Origin: 62-47 sp044463945
Lineage (GTDB): Bacteria > Pseudomonadota > Alphaproteobacteria > Rhizobiales > Xanthobacteraceae
NCBI GenBank assembly: GCA_044463945.1
Contig: JBIQLW010000004.1
Span: 1 to 64,000, forward strand
Direction of reading: 5' to 3'
DNA: 64,000 nt
The notes beneath the pieces are model-generated. The model had not been told where the DNA came from and ran no database searches. It saw only the letters and a list, made by a program, of their open reading frames with translations. Numbering within the stretch: the first letter of the stretch is position 1; each line of letters starts with the position of its first letter. Shown here one piece after another: positions 33,862-41,887 of this stretch. Both the position numbers and the translations under genes were made by a program.

Positions 33862-35490
33862 ATGACCGATACGATCAACCTCGGGCTGCCGTTCATCGAC
33901 GGCAACCAGGCCCAGAAGCACGTCACCCACAACGAGGCGCTGCGGATTCTCGACGCGGCGATCCAGATCGCGGTCGCGGATACCACGCGCACCGTGCCGC
34001 CGGCCTCGCCGGCGACGGGGGACCGCCACGTCGTGGCGGGCGGGGCAAGCGGCGCGTGGACTGGCCATGACGGCGCGATCGCCACCTGGGAGGACGGAGC
34101 GTGGGCGTTTCTCGCTCCGAAAGCCGGCTGGTGGCTGTGGTCGGTCGCGGACGCCTCGATCATGATCTTCGACGGCGCGGCGTGGCTGCCTTTCGCGCCG
34201 CCCGCCGACAACGTCGGCCGGCTCGGCGTCAACACCACGGCGAGCGCGCCCAATCTGCTCAGCGTCAAATCCAACGCGGCGCTGCTGGCGGCGATCGCGG
34301 CGGCCGATGGCGGCAGCGGCGACGCGCGCTTGCAGATTTCCAAGGAGACGGCGGCCGGCACCGCCTCGGTGTTCTTCTCCGACGATTATTCCGGCCGCGC
34401 CGAGTTTGGTCTCACCGGCGACGATGACTTCCATCTCAAGGTGTCGCCGGATGGCACGAACTGGCAGGACGCTTTCGTCATCGACAAGGCGACCGCCAGC
34501 GTTGCGTTCAACGGCTTCACCGATGCGGGCGCGACGCGCGCGGCGATCGGGGCTGACGTTCTGACCGGCTTCCGCAACCGGATCATCGACGGCGACTTCA
34601 ATTTCTGGAGTACCGGCACGTCGTTCTCAGCGTCGGGCTATACGGCGGATATGTGGTGGCTGGGGATCGGCAGCGGCGCGGCGTGCAGCGTCAGCCGGGC
34701 CGCGTTTTCCGCCGGCTCGCAGGTCGGCCACGCAAGCCCTCGCTATTACCTGACATGGGCGCGCTCAACCGCCGGAACGGCCGCATCGGTATTGCAGCAA
34801 TCGATCGAGGGCGTCCGGACCTTCGAGGGGCGCACGGTCACCGTCACGTTCTGGGCCAATGCGTCGGCCAGTACCGACGTGGCCGTCGATCTGGTGCAGA
34901 TTTTTGGAACGGGCGGTTCGCCGTCGGCGGCGGTCTACACAGCCACGCAAGTTTGCAGTCTGACGACATCGCTGCAAAAGTTCACCTTCACCGTCAGCGT
35001 TCCGTCGATCGCCGGAAAAACGCTCGGTTCGAACGATGATGACTGTTTGCGATTGCGGTTCATCCGCGCCCACACCAGCGTGAACCCAACGGCCCAGGTG
35101 TCGCTGGCGCATGTATCCGTCGTGCTCGGCGACGCAACAAAGGAGGACGATCCCTCGCCACCCATCGATATCGAGACCGAGCGGGCGCGCTGTCAGCGGT
35201 ATTACGAACAGTGTATGTCCGATGACATCGGCGGCGGCTTCATCGGATGCGCTAGTTGGTTCGGTTCGGCGACCGGGCCCATGAATATTCAGGCGACGGC
35301 TCTGTTCAGGGTGAAAAAGAGAGCGGTGCCGACCGTCACCGGCACAATTCGCGGGTCATCCGGAAACTTTTCATCGCTGACGCCAAGCATGGGCGCGACC
35401 GTCTTCGGCGTCAACAACACGATGAACGTCAACGGCCCCGCAAGCAACACCTATGTTACGACCTACTGGACAGCGGACGCGAGGCTCTGA
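33862..35490 (+). CDS. DUF2793 tail fibre protein
   Basis: 542 residues from the ATG at 33862. The N-terminal 100 residues are a DUF2793 attachment domain (LPFIDGNQAQKHVTHNEALRILDA, WWLWSVADASIMIFDG); the rest is Ser/Thr/Gly-rich beta structure with the trimeric-fibre look (FRNRIIDGDFNFWSTGTSF). The 3' half is visibly AT-richer than the 5' half, as expected when receptor-binding parts are exchanged. Likely the host-recognition fibre. Confidence 0.85.
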   Translation: MTDTINLGLPFIDGNQAQKHVTHNEALRILDAAIQIAVADTTRTVPPASPATGDRHVVAGGASGAWTGHDGAIATWEDGAWAFLAPKAGWWLWSVADASIMIFDGAAWLPFAPPADNVGRLGVNTTASAPNLLSVKSNAALLAAIAAADGGSGDARLQISKETAAGTASVFFSDDYSGRAEFGLTGDDDFHLKVSPDGTNWQDAFVIDKATASVAFNGFTDAGATRAAIGADVLTGFRNRIIDGDFNFWSTGTSFSASGYTADMWWLGIGSGAACSVSRAAFSAGSQVGHASPRYYLTWARSTAGTAASVLQQSIEGVRTFEGRTVTVTFWANASASTDVAVDLVQIFGTGGSPSAAVYTATQVCSLTTSLQKFTFTVSVPSIAGKTLGSNDDDCLRLRFIRAHTSVNPTAQVSLAHVSVVLGDATKEDDPSPPIDIETERARCQRYYEQCMSDDIGGGFIGCASWFGSATGPMNIQATALFRVKKRAVPTVTGTIRGSSGNFSSLTPSMGATVFGVNNTMNVNGPASNTYVTTYWTADARL

Positions 35491-35492
35491 CC

Positions 35493-35876
35493 ATGGCTGA
35501 CTATCGTCTCACCGGCGGCGACACGATCATTCGCGTTTCGGACGGCGCGTGCATCCCGAACGATCCCGGCAATCGCGACCGCCGCGCCTATGAGGAATGG
35601 CGCGCCGCCGGCGGCGTGCCGGAGCCCTACGTCGCGCCTTCCGCGGCGGTGCCCTTTGTCGTCTCCGCCGCACAGGGGCGTCTTGCCTTGCTCGATGCGG
35701 GACTGCTCGCAACTGTCAAGGCGGCCGTCGATCAAGCGGATGAAGCGACGAAAATCTGGTTCGAGTACGCAACCGAGTGGCGGCGCGATCATCCCATCCT
35801 CGCGGGGCTCGGTGCTCAGTTAGGCTTGTCGAGCGCTGAGATCGACAATCTGTTCAAGGCGGCGGTCGAACTCTAG
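35493..35876 (+). CDS. Small protein following the tail fibre, possibly fibre assembly
   Basis: 127 residues, ATG two bases after the fibre stop. The N-terminus (YRLTGGDTIIRVSDGACIPNDPGNRDRRAYEEW) is the common lead-in of fibre-associated phage proteins with tail-fibre-assembly character, followed by helices. Function inferred from position. Confidence 0.65.
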   Translation: MADYRLTGGDTIIRVSDGACIPNDPGNRDRRAYEEWRAAGGVPEPYVAPSAAVPFVVSAAQGRLALLDAGLLATVKAAVDQADEATKIWFEYATEWRRDHPILAGLGAQLGLSSAEIDNLFKAAVEL

Positions 35877-35886
35877 GCTGCCGGCC

Positions 35887-36108
35887 TCATCTGAAGTGGC
35901 GCCTGCAAGCCGGGGTCAACTGCTTGATGTGACGCTCCATGCACGACGTGATGCGTTTGACATGCGGAACTTCGTGTCTGCAGAGTCTCATGGCGTCGGC
36001 GCGGCAGTCCCTGCGTTCGTTGCGATAAGAATTGGCCAGCGCCGGCGTTGTTAGAAGCAATGCAGCCAATGGCAACACGATGTGTCTAGCTTTCATTCCG
36101 GCCTTCAC
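35887..36108 (-). CDS. Small secreted cysteine-containing protein
   Basis: 73 residues with a signal peptide (LPLAALLLTTPALA). The mature part has four cysteines (DCRADAMRLC, SCMERHIKQLTPAC) in the spacing of cysteine-rich GLG1-type repeats. Reverse orientation to the GTA genes, directly after the fibre block. Function unknown. Confidence 0.65.
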   Translation of the reverse strand: MKAGMKARHIVLPLAALLLTTPALANSYRNERRDCRADAMRLCRHEVPHVKRITSCMERHIKQLTPACRRHFR

Positions 36109-36164
36109 GACGTTGCGGAGTTTTGATTACGTCTAAATTGTTGATGATAGACGCGTCGTTTCGA

Positions 36165-36485
36165 TCAGCCGCCCGAAATGGATGATACGGCTGCGCTTAA
36201 ATCTGAACCGATATCTGGATAAGCGAAGAAAACGACGGCAATCAGGAACGCATACAGGCTGATGGGCTCAAGATAGCGCCGCCAGGTCGTGAAGCACGAT
36301 ACTACCATACAGAGCGCGCCGATCGAAAAAGCCTTCTGAAAAGACGAACTTAGCATCCATATAGCGAAGCCCATCATTATTGCGATGATGGGGGCTTTTA
36401 GCGCTGTGCGGAAGTGATCTTTGACAGCCTGCCAGATAGCCTCATCGATCACGTCTTCCATTAAATCTTGATCGTTGTTTCGCAT
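36165..36485 (-). CDS. Small membrane protein
   Basis: 106 residues from the ATG (complement 36483-36485). Polar N-terminus then about three hydrophobic segments (APIIAIMMGFAIWML, AFSIGALCMVVSCF, LYAFLIAVVFFAYP). Low GC for the window. No family recognised; reverse strand between fibre and lysis genes, so it may be a recent insertion. Confidence 0.55.
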   Translation of the reverse strand: MRNNDQDLMEDVIDEAIWQAVKDHFRTALKAPIIAIMMGFAIWMLSSSFQKAFSIGALCMVVSCFTTWRRYLEPISLYAFLIAVVFFAYPDIGSDLSAAVSSISGG

Positions 36486-36607
36486 ATCGGACCTCGCCGG
36501 CGAATAATACACTTCACAACCTCGCCGAGTAAACCCGCCGAAGGATTGATCCAATGCCCGACCTCGATTCCAGGGCAGCCGGCGTGCGCCCGCAAGAAGG
36601 AGCAACC

Positions 36608-37294
36608 ATGGTTGATCTGAAGAAACTGGCCGCCCGGAACGTCGCGCGCTGGAGCGGCGCGAAGCTGACACGGCCGTTTGACCGCGCGGCGCGGCGGCTC
36701 GTCGCCGCCAAGGCACGTTATCGCAGCGTCGAGGCCAGGACCGGCGTGCCGTGGTTCGTGATCGCGGTGATCCACGAGCGCGAGTCCGCGCAGGACTGGT
36801 CGCGCAGCCTCGCCCAGGGCGATCCGTGGAATAAAATCTCGACCCATGTGCCGAAGGGCCGGGGTCCGTTCGCGTCATGGGAGGCGGCGGCGATCGATGC
36901 GTTGGCGAATTGCGCGCCTTACGCTGCCCGCAACAAGGACTGGTCGCTCGGTGGCACGTTGCTGCTGCTCGAACGATACAACGGGCTTGGCTATGCGACG
37001 AAGGGTGTGCCGTCGCCATATCTGTGGGCCGGCACGGATCAGTACGTCGCCGGCAAGTACGTTCGCGACGGCGTCTACGACGCGAACGCAGTGGACAAGC
37101 AACTCGGCTGCGCCGGCCTGCTCAAGGCGATGATGGCGATGGACGGCAGCATCGCGTTCGCGGATGCCTCCGCGCCGGCCGCGACGGAGAAGCCGCCGCC
37201 CGATCCCGTGCCCGCGTCGCAACCCGCACCGTCTCAGCCGCCCGTTTGGGCGGCTTTTTTCTTGCGCGTTGGCAAACTGTTCAAGAGGGCATGA
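36608..37294 (+). CDS. Muramidase-like lysis enzyme (phage/GTA endolysin candidate)
   Basis: 228 residues from the ATG at 36608, with AGAAGGAGC upstream. Soluble domain with a lysozyme-like fold: FVIAVIHERES (catalytic glutamate probably E57), NKISTHVPKGRGPF, ERYNGLGYATKGVPSPYLWAGTDQY. No signal peptide, so it would need the holin-like partners. The C-terminus is Pro-rich and then hydrophobic (VWAAFFLRVGKLF). An intrinsic terminator lies within its last 60 bases, an unusual placement. Confidence 0.8.
   Translation: MVDLKKLAARNVARWSGAKLTRPFDRAARRLVAAKARYRSVEARTGVPWFVIAVIHERESAQDWSRSLAQGDPWNKISTHVPKGRGPFASWEAAAIDALANCAPYAARNKDWSLGGTLLLLERYNGLGYATKGVPSPYLWAGTDQYVAGKYVRDGVYDANAVDKQLGCAGLLKAMMAMDGSIAFADASAPAATEKPPPDPVPASQPAPSQPPVWAAFFLRVGKLFKRA
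37237..37260 (+). terminator. Intrinsic (Rho-independent) terminator inside the lysis-enzyme gene
   Basis: GCCGCCC (37237-37243), loop GTTT, GGGCGGC (37248-37254), then six T. Perfect 7-bp GC stem plus T-run. It lies 34 bases before the gene's stop codon and upstream of two holin-like genes, so it could attenuate their transcription. Confidence 0.8.
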
Positions 37295-37295
37295 C

Positions 37296-37493
37296 ATGGC
37301 TCCATTTATCCGCATCGGCCTTCGTTATCTCGGAGGCTATCTGGCGGCCCGTGGCTGGCTCGCACAGGGCGATTCCGGGCTGTTCGATGACCCGGAGCTT
37401 GTTGCGGCCATCAGCTATGCCGGGGCCGCTCTGTGCGCTCTGTTGGGTGAAGGATGGTACGCCCTCGCCAAGAAATTCGGGTGGGCGAAATGA
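37296..37493 (+). CDS. Small holin-like membrane protein 1
   Basis: 65 residues, ATG one base after the enzyme's stop. One to two hydrophobic stretches (IGLRYLGGYLAARGWLA, VAAISYAGAALCALLGEGWYALA) and a basic C-terminus (KKFGWAK). Similar small proteins follow endolysins in rhizobial prophages. Its stop overlaps the next start (ATGA). Confidence 0.6.
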   Translation: MAPFIRIGLRYLGGYLAARGWLAQGDSGLFDDPELVAAISYAGAALCALLGEGWYALAKKFGWAK

Positions 37494-37870
37494 GCTTTCT
37501 CGTCACCATCCTCGGCTGGCTCACGTCCGGGCCTCTGGATCGCCTGTTCAAGACGATCGACACCAGCATCGACAACGAGACGGAGCGGGAGCGGATCAAG
37601 GCGGACCTCGCCAAGTCCTATCTGTCGGCCCAGGTGTCGGTGTTGACCGGGAGAGGTTGGTGGTTTCCGCTGTTCTTTCTCGTGCCGACCGCCATGCATT
37701 ACGGCGCGGTGTGCATCTACAGCGTTCTGTGGTGCGCAGGCTGCCGCTACCCGCAGGCATGGACCATCGCCGCGCTTCCGTCGCCTCTCGACCAGTGGGA
37801 GGGGGCGATTGTCGGCTCGCTGTTCATCGGAACCGCCGGTGAGCGGATTATCGCAAGGCTCAGGAAATGA
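37490..37870 (+). CDS. Holin-like membrane protein 2 (3TM type)
   Basis: 126 residues starting at the ATGA overlap. FLVTILGWLTSGPLDRLFKTID is followed by a charged helix (NETERERIKADLAKSYLSAQ), a WWFPLFFLVPTAMHYGAVCIY membrane segment and a third one near the C-terminus (IVGSLFIGTAGERII). This matches three-TM phage holin-like proteins. Completes the lysis block. Confidence 0.65.
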   Translation: MSFLVTILGWLTSGPLDRLFKTIDTSIDNETERERIKADLAKSYLSAQVSVLTGRGWWFPLFFLVPTAMHYGAVCIYSVLWCAGCRYPQAWTIAALPSPLDQWEGAIVGSLFIGTAGERIIARLRK

Positions 37871-38190
37871 GCGAGGCTGTTCGGCGAGCGGGCCGGACGC
37901 GCCCCGGCGCGCGGGAGAAGCTGGCGAAAGGCTTGCGCAGGAAGGCGGGATAGGCTCCCGTGTCCCGGACGCGGTGCGGCGTCTCTTGATGCTGCACCGC
38001 AGAGCCGGGACCGTTTCGGGGTTTGCGCTTGCGACGATCCCGGATCAGCGACGCACCGCTTCGCGCTGCATCGCATCCGGGAAACGGGCGGAAGCCGGAT
38101 CGCGCCGGTTCCCTCGCCATCGTTCAGCCGTCATTCACCCCGATGCGGTTTGATGGCCTTTATGACGCGCCTGCATGAACGGAGACCGCC
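37871..38190. other. Intergenic region between the GTA lysis block and feuP
   Basis: 320 bases. Contains a family C repeat (37957-38089) and, after it, the presumptive feuP promoter region. No ORF. Confidence 0.5.
37957..38089. repeat. Intergenic repeat, family C, copy 3
   Basis: Starts CCGTGTCCCGGACGCGGTGCGGC, contains GCAGAGCCGGGACCG and closes with GCATCCGGGAAACGG, the same plan as the copies at 16.7 and 20.1 kb. It marks the 3' edge of the GTA cluster. Confidence 0.7.
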
Positions 38191-38865
38191 TTGCGCCTGC
38201 TTGTCGTCGAAGATGATCCGGACCTCAACCGCCAGCTCACCGCCGCGCTGTCGGACGCCGGCTACGTGGTGGATCGCGCCTTCGACGGCGAGGAAGGGCA
38301 CTTTCTTGGCGACAGCGAGCCCTACGACGCGGTGGTGCTCGACATCGGCCTGCCGAAGATGGACGGCATCGCGGTGCTGGAAGCCTGGCGGCGCAACAAC
38401 CGCGCCATGCCGGTCCTGATCCTGACCGCGCGCGACCGCTGGAGCGACAAGGTGCAGGGCTTCGACGCCGGCGCCGACGATTACGTCGCCAAGCCGTTCC
38501 ACATGGAGGAGGTGCTGGCGCGGCTGCGCGCGCTGCTGCGCCGCTCGACCGGCCACGCCCAGAGCGAACTGACGTGCGGGCCGGTGGTGCTCGACACCCG
38601 TACCGGGCGCGTCAGCGTCAACGGCAATCCGGTCAAGATGACCTCGCACGAATACCGGCTGCTTGCCTATCTGATGCACCATGCCGGGCGCGTGGTGTCG
38701 CGCACCGAACTGGTGGAGCATCTCTACGATCAGGACTTCGACCGCGACTCCAACACCATCGAGGTGTTCGTCGGGCGCATCCGCAAGAAGCTGGAGGTCG
38801 ATATCATCCAGACCGTGCGCGGGCTCGGCTATCTGCTGACGCCGCCGACCGATGCCGGCGCATGA
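38191..38865 (+). CDS. feuP: OmpR/PhoB-type response regulator FeuP
   Basis: 224 residues from a TTG start with GGAGA upstream. Receiver domain: phosphoacceptor D51 in VVLDIGLP, with D8-D9 and K in AKPF; C-terminal winged helix (SHEYRLLAYLMHH, DSNTIEVFVGRIRKKL). The sequence closely follows rhizobial FeuP, which with FeuQ controls osmoregulated periplasmic glucan export and envelope functions. Overlaps the kinase gene by 14 bases. The position before cycHJKL is also conserved. Confidence 0.85.
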   Translation: MRLLVVEDDPDLNRQLTAALSDAGYVVDRAFDGEEGHFLGDSEPYDAVVLDIGLPKMDGIAVLEAWRRNNRAMPVLILTARDRWSDKVQGFDAGADDYVAKPFHMEEVLARLRALLRRSTGHAQSELTCGPVVLDTRTGRVSVNGNPVKMTSHEYRLLAYLMHHAGRVVSRTELVEHLYDQDFDRDSNTIEVFVGRIRKKLEVDIIQTVRGLGYLLTPPTDAGA

Positions 38866-40264
38866 CCCCCGCCGCACCGCCGGCGTGACCGGTCAGCGCT
38901 CCAGTTCGCTCGCCACCCGCCTGTTCGTGTCGGCGACGGTATGGGTGGTCGTGGTGCTGCTGCTCACCGGCATCGTGCTGTCATCGGTCTATCGCAGCGC
39001 CACCGAACGCGCCTTCGATCGCCGCCTCAATCTTTATCTGCGCACGCTGGTCGCGGAAGTGGCGGTGCCGGACGAGTCGTCCGATCATCAGTTCCAGTCG
39101 CTCGGCGAGCCGCTGTTCGATCTGCCGCTATCAGGCTGGTACTGGCAGATCGTGCGCGAGGACACCGCCAAGCCGGAAGTTCGCGCCTCGCGCTCGCTGT
39201 GGGACAAGCGGCTGCCGAAACTTGAGGATCAGGGCATCGCGCTGAGCGCCTCCGGGGTCCGGCAGGGCTATGTCGGCGGGCCGGAAGATCAGGATTTGCG
39301 CATGGTCGAGCGGCCGGTCGATCTCGGCGCCGACGGCAAGTTTCTGGTGACGGTGGCGGGCGACGCCAGCGAGATTTACGAGGAGACCCGCGCCTTCGAC
39401 TACTATCTGTTCGGCACTTTCGCGGCGCTGACCATCGGGCTCTTGCTGACCACGGTGTTTCAGGTCCGCTTCGGCCTTGCGCCGTTGAAGCGGATTTCGG
39501 ACGCGATCGCCGATATCCGCTCCGGGCGCGCGGAGCGGCTGGCGGGCGACTTTCCCGAGGAGATCGCGCCGCTGGCGCGCGAGACCAACGCGCTGATCGA
39601 GGCCAATCGCGAGATCGTCGAGCGCGCGCGTACCCATGTCGGCAATCTGGCGCACGCGGTGAAGACGCCGCTGTCGGTGATCGTCAACGAGGCGCAGGCG
39701 CGCGCCAGCGATCCGTTCGCGGTGAAGGTCCTCGAACAGGCGTCGGTGATGCGCGATCAGGTCGCGCACCATCTGGAGCGCGCGCGCCTCGCGGCGCGGC
39801 CGACCATCGTCGCCACGGTGACCGATGTCGAGCCGGTGATCGAGGCGCTGGGCCGCACCATGGAGAAGATCCATCGCGGCATCGATATCGAGATCGTGGT
39901 GCCGGCGCGGGCGAAATTCCGCGGCGAGCGTCAGGATTTCGAGGAGATGGTCGGCAACCTGATCGATAACGCCTGCAAGTGGGCGCGCGCCCAGGTGTCG
40001 ATCCGGGCCGAGATCGCGCCGGGAGACGATCCCGCTCAGGCGGAGATGCTGCGCATCGTCGTTGACGACGACGGCAAGGGATTGTCGGCAGAGGAACGCG
40101 CGCAGGTATCGCGGCGCGGCAAGCGGCTCGACGAATCCAAGCCGGGCTCGGGGCTCGGGCTCTCGATCGTGGTCGATCTCGCCGCGCTCTATGGCGGCCA
40201 CCTCAAGCTCGATGCCGCGCCGCTCGGCGGGCTGCGGGCCGAACTGACGCTGCCGGCGGCGTAA
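38852..40264 (+). CDS. feuQ: Sensor histidine kinase FeuQ
   Basis: 470 residues. One TM near 23-45, a periplasmic sensor region, a second TM at about 188-208, HAMP-like linker, H268 in NLAHAVKTPLSVI, and HATPase boxes (NLIDNACKWA, DDDGKGL, GSGLGLSIVVDL). The lysine-containing HAVKTP variant of the H box is seen in FeuQ/PhoQ-type kinases. Partner of FeuP encoded just upstream. Confidence 0.85.
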   Translation: MPAHDPRRTAGVTGQRSSSLATRLFVSATVWVVVVLLLTGIVLSSVYRSATERAFDRRLNLYLRTLVAEVAVPDESSDHQFQSLGEPLFDLPLSGWYWQIVREDTAKPEVRASRSLWDKRLPKLEDQGIALSASGVRQGYVGGPEDQDLRMVERPVDLGADGKFLVTVAGDASEIYEETRAFDYYLFGTFAALTIGLLLTTVFQVRFGLAPLKRISDAIADIRSGRAERLAGDFPEEIAPLARETNALIEANREIVERARTHVGNLAHAVKTPLSVIVNEAQARASDPFAVKVLEQASVMRDQVAHHLERARLAARPTIVATVTDVEPVIEALGRTMEKIHRGIDIEIVVPARAKFRGERQDFEEMVGNLIDNACKWARAQVSIRAEIAPGDDPAQAEMLRIVVDDDGKGLSAEERAQVSRRGKRLDESKPGSGLGLSIVVDLAALYGGHLKLDAAPLGGLRAELTLPAA

Positions 40265-40294
40265 GGCCAGGGCGGGCCGCGCGGCGCGTTATCC

Positions 40295-40309
40295 TCAACG
40301 GCTTCTTAA
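40295..40309 (+). promoter_or_regulatory. CtrA-like box (one mismatch)
   Basis: TCAA-N7-TTAA, 57 bases upstream of the ATG at 40367. One base from consensus; tentative. Confidence 0.3.
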
Positions 40310-40366
40310 CGACGGCTCGGTTATGACAGCCGATGGGCGTCGCTTGCCGCCCGCGGACCCGTGCGC

Positions 40367-41746
40367 ATGGCCAAGACGACGACCGAGCGGCTGAGAGATT
40401 ATCTGGCAGAGCTTCCGCCCAGGGCGCAGGCGCTGTTGATGCGCGAGTTCGAGCGGGCCATCGAGCGCGGCGAGGACACCGCCGTCGCGACGCTGGTGCT
40501 TGGCGAATTGCGGCGGGTGGCGCGCGGCTCCGACGACGCGGCGGCGCGGACGGACGACCCCGCGCGGCTGGCGTTCCGTCCGCTCGATCCCTTTCTTGTC
40601 GATGGTCACGCGGCGGCACGGCCGGGTCAGATCCGTCGCGCCGCGCTGTTGCCGGTGTGGCAATGGCTGTGCCGGGACGGCGCGTCCGAGGCGGCCGGCG
40701 TGCTCACAGCCGCGCTGGCGCGGCCGCCGTCTTCCGACCGCGACGCTTCGGTCCACGCCTTTCAGGATGCGGCGGCTGAGGCGATCGAGCGCGTCCTTGC
40801 GAATGGCGCGGACAGCCGCCGGGCGCTGGCGCGGCTCGGTTCGCCCGAGGCGATCGAGGACCTGCCGGCGATCGGGGCGGTGCTGAAGGCGCGCGAGGCG
40901 CTCGATGCGCTCAACGCCCGGCTGCCCGGCACGCTGCGCGCGTTCGGCGAGTCTCAGGTCGCCTCGGTCAGCGCGGCGCTGAAGGTCCCGGCGTTGCAGG
41001 CGCGGCCGGTGCTGCCGTTCGCGCTGTCGCTGGTGATCTCACGGCTCGCGGCTCCCTGGCAGGTTATTCGCCTGGCGATCGCGGCGGCGGCCTCCGACGA
41101 CGAGATCCGCGTCGCGGCGACGCCGTTCGGCGTGGCCGTCACCATGGCGATCCACGATCTCGCCCAGGTCGTGGGCGGTTTGCGGGCCGATATCCGGCGC
41201 GGCCATTTCGCCGACGTCACCAATCAGCTCAAGACCGTCCATGACGGCGTTCGCGGTCTGCGCACCGAACTCGATATCCGCAAGGACTCGGCCTGGGGCC
41301 GCCAGCTCGCCGCGATCCGGGTCGAGGTCTCCAGCGCCTTGCAGACCGAAATCGACAGCGTGCCGGGCCGCGTGCGGCGGCTGTTGCGCCAGCGCCCGGA
41401 CAAGGAGATTGCCGCAGGCGTTCGGCTCGACCCGATCGAGATCGACGAAACCGCGGCGCTGATCGACTTCGTCGCGGTGTGCCGGACCTACGCCAGCGAA
41501 CTGGCGATCAACGAGGTGACGCTGCGCACCTTTTCCGACCTCCAGCACTATCTCGAGCAGGCCACCGAGGCGCTGGTGGAATCGCTGCGCGGGGCGGGCG
41601 GCAAGACGCGGCCGTTCCGCGAGGCGCAGGCGCGGGCGGCGATCCGGTTCTGTCAGGTGCTGTTCGGCAGCGACTATGCCGCGCTGATGGAGCGCGCCGC
41701 CGACCAGGCCCTCAACGGCGACGGCAAGCCGGCCCGTGCCGGATAG
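40367..41746 (+). CDS. Conserved hypothetical protein, helical
   Basis: 459 residues from the ATG at 40367; a GTG two codons earlier is possible. No signal peptide or membrane segments are obvious; long helices such as LRDYLAELPPRAQALLMREFERAIERGE and FADVTNQLKTVHDGVRGLRTELDIRKD dominate. A central hydrophobic part (VLPFALSLVISRLAAPWQVIRLAIAAAASDDEI) could bind membrane or partner. I do not recognise a named family. It separates feuPQ from the cyc operon. Confidence 0.7.
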   Translation: MAKTTTERLRDYLAELPPRAQALLMREFERAIERGEDTAVATLVLGELRRVARGSDDAAARTDDPARLAFRPLDPFLVDGHAAARPGQIRRAALLPVWQWLCRDGASEAAGVLTAALARPPSSDRDASVHAFQDAAAEAIERVLANGADSRRALARLGSPEAIEDLPAIGAVLKAREALDALNARLPGTLRAFGESQVASVSAALKVPALQARPVLPFALSLVISRLAAPWQVIRLAIAAAASDDEIRVAATPFGVAVTMAIHDLAQVVGGLRADIRRGHFADVTNQLKTVHDGVRGLRTELDIRKDSAWGRQLAAIRVEVSSALQTEIDSVPGRVRRLLRQRPDKEIAAGVRLDPIEIDETAALIDFVAVCRTYASELAINEVTLRTFSDLQHYLEQATEALVESLRGAGGKTRPFREAQARAAIRFCQVLFGSDYAALMERAADQALNGDGKPARAG

Positions 41747-41887
41747 TTATCCTTGATTCGACAGCGGTTTTTCCAAAGTTCCGGTGCCGCAATTGTCAAT
41801 TGCGCGGCCGCCGCAGGCATGGTGTAACGCCCCCGTTTGACGCCGGCCGTGAGGCCGACCCCATTGCCGTGACCGGAATCGTGCCGA

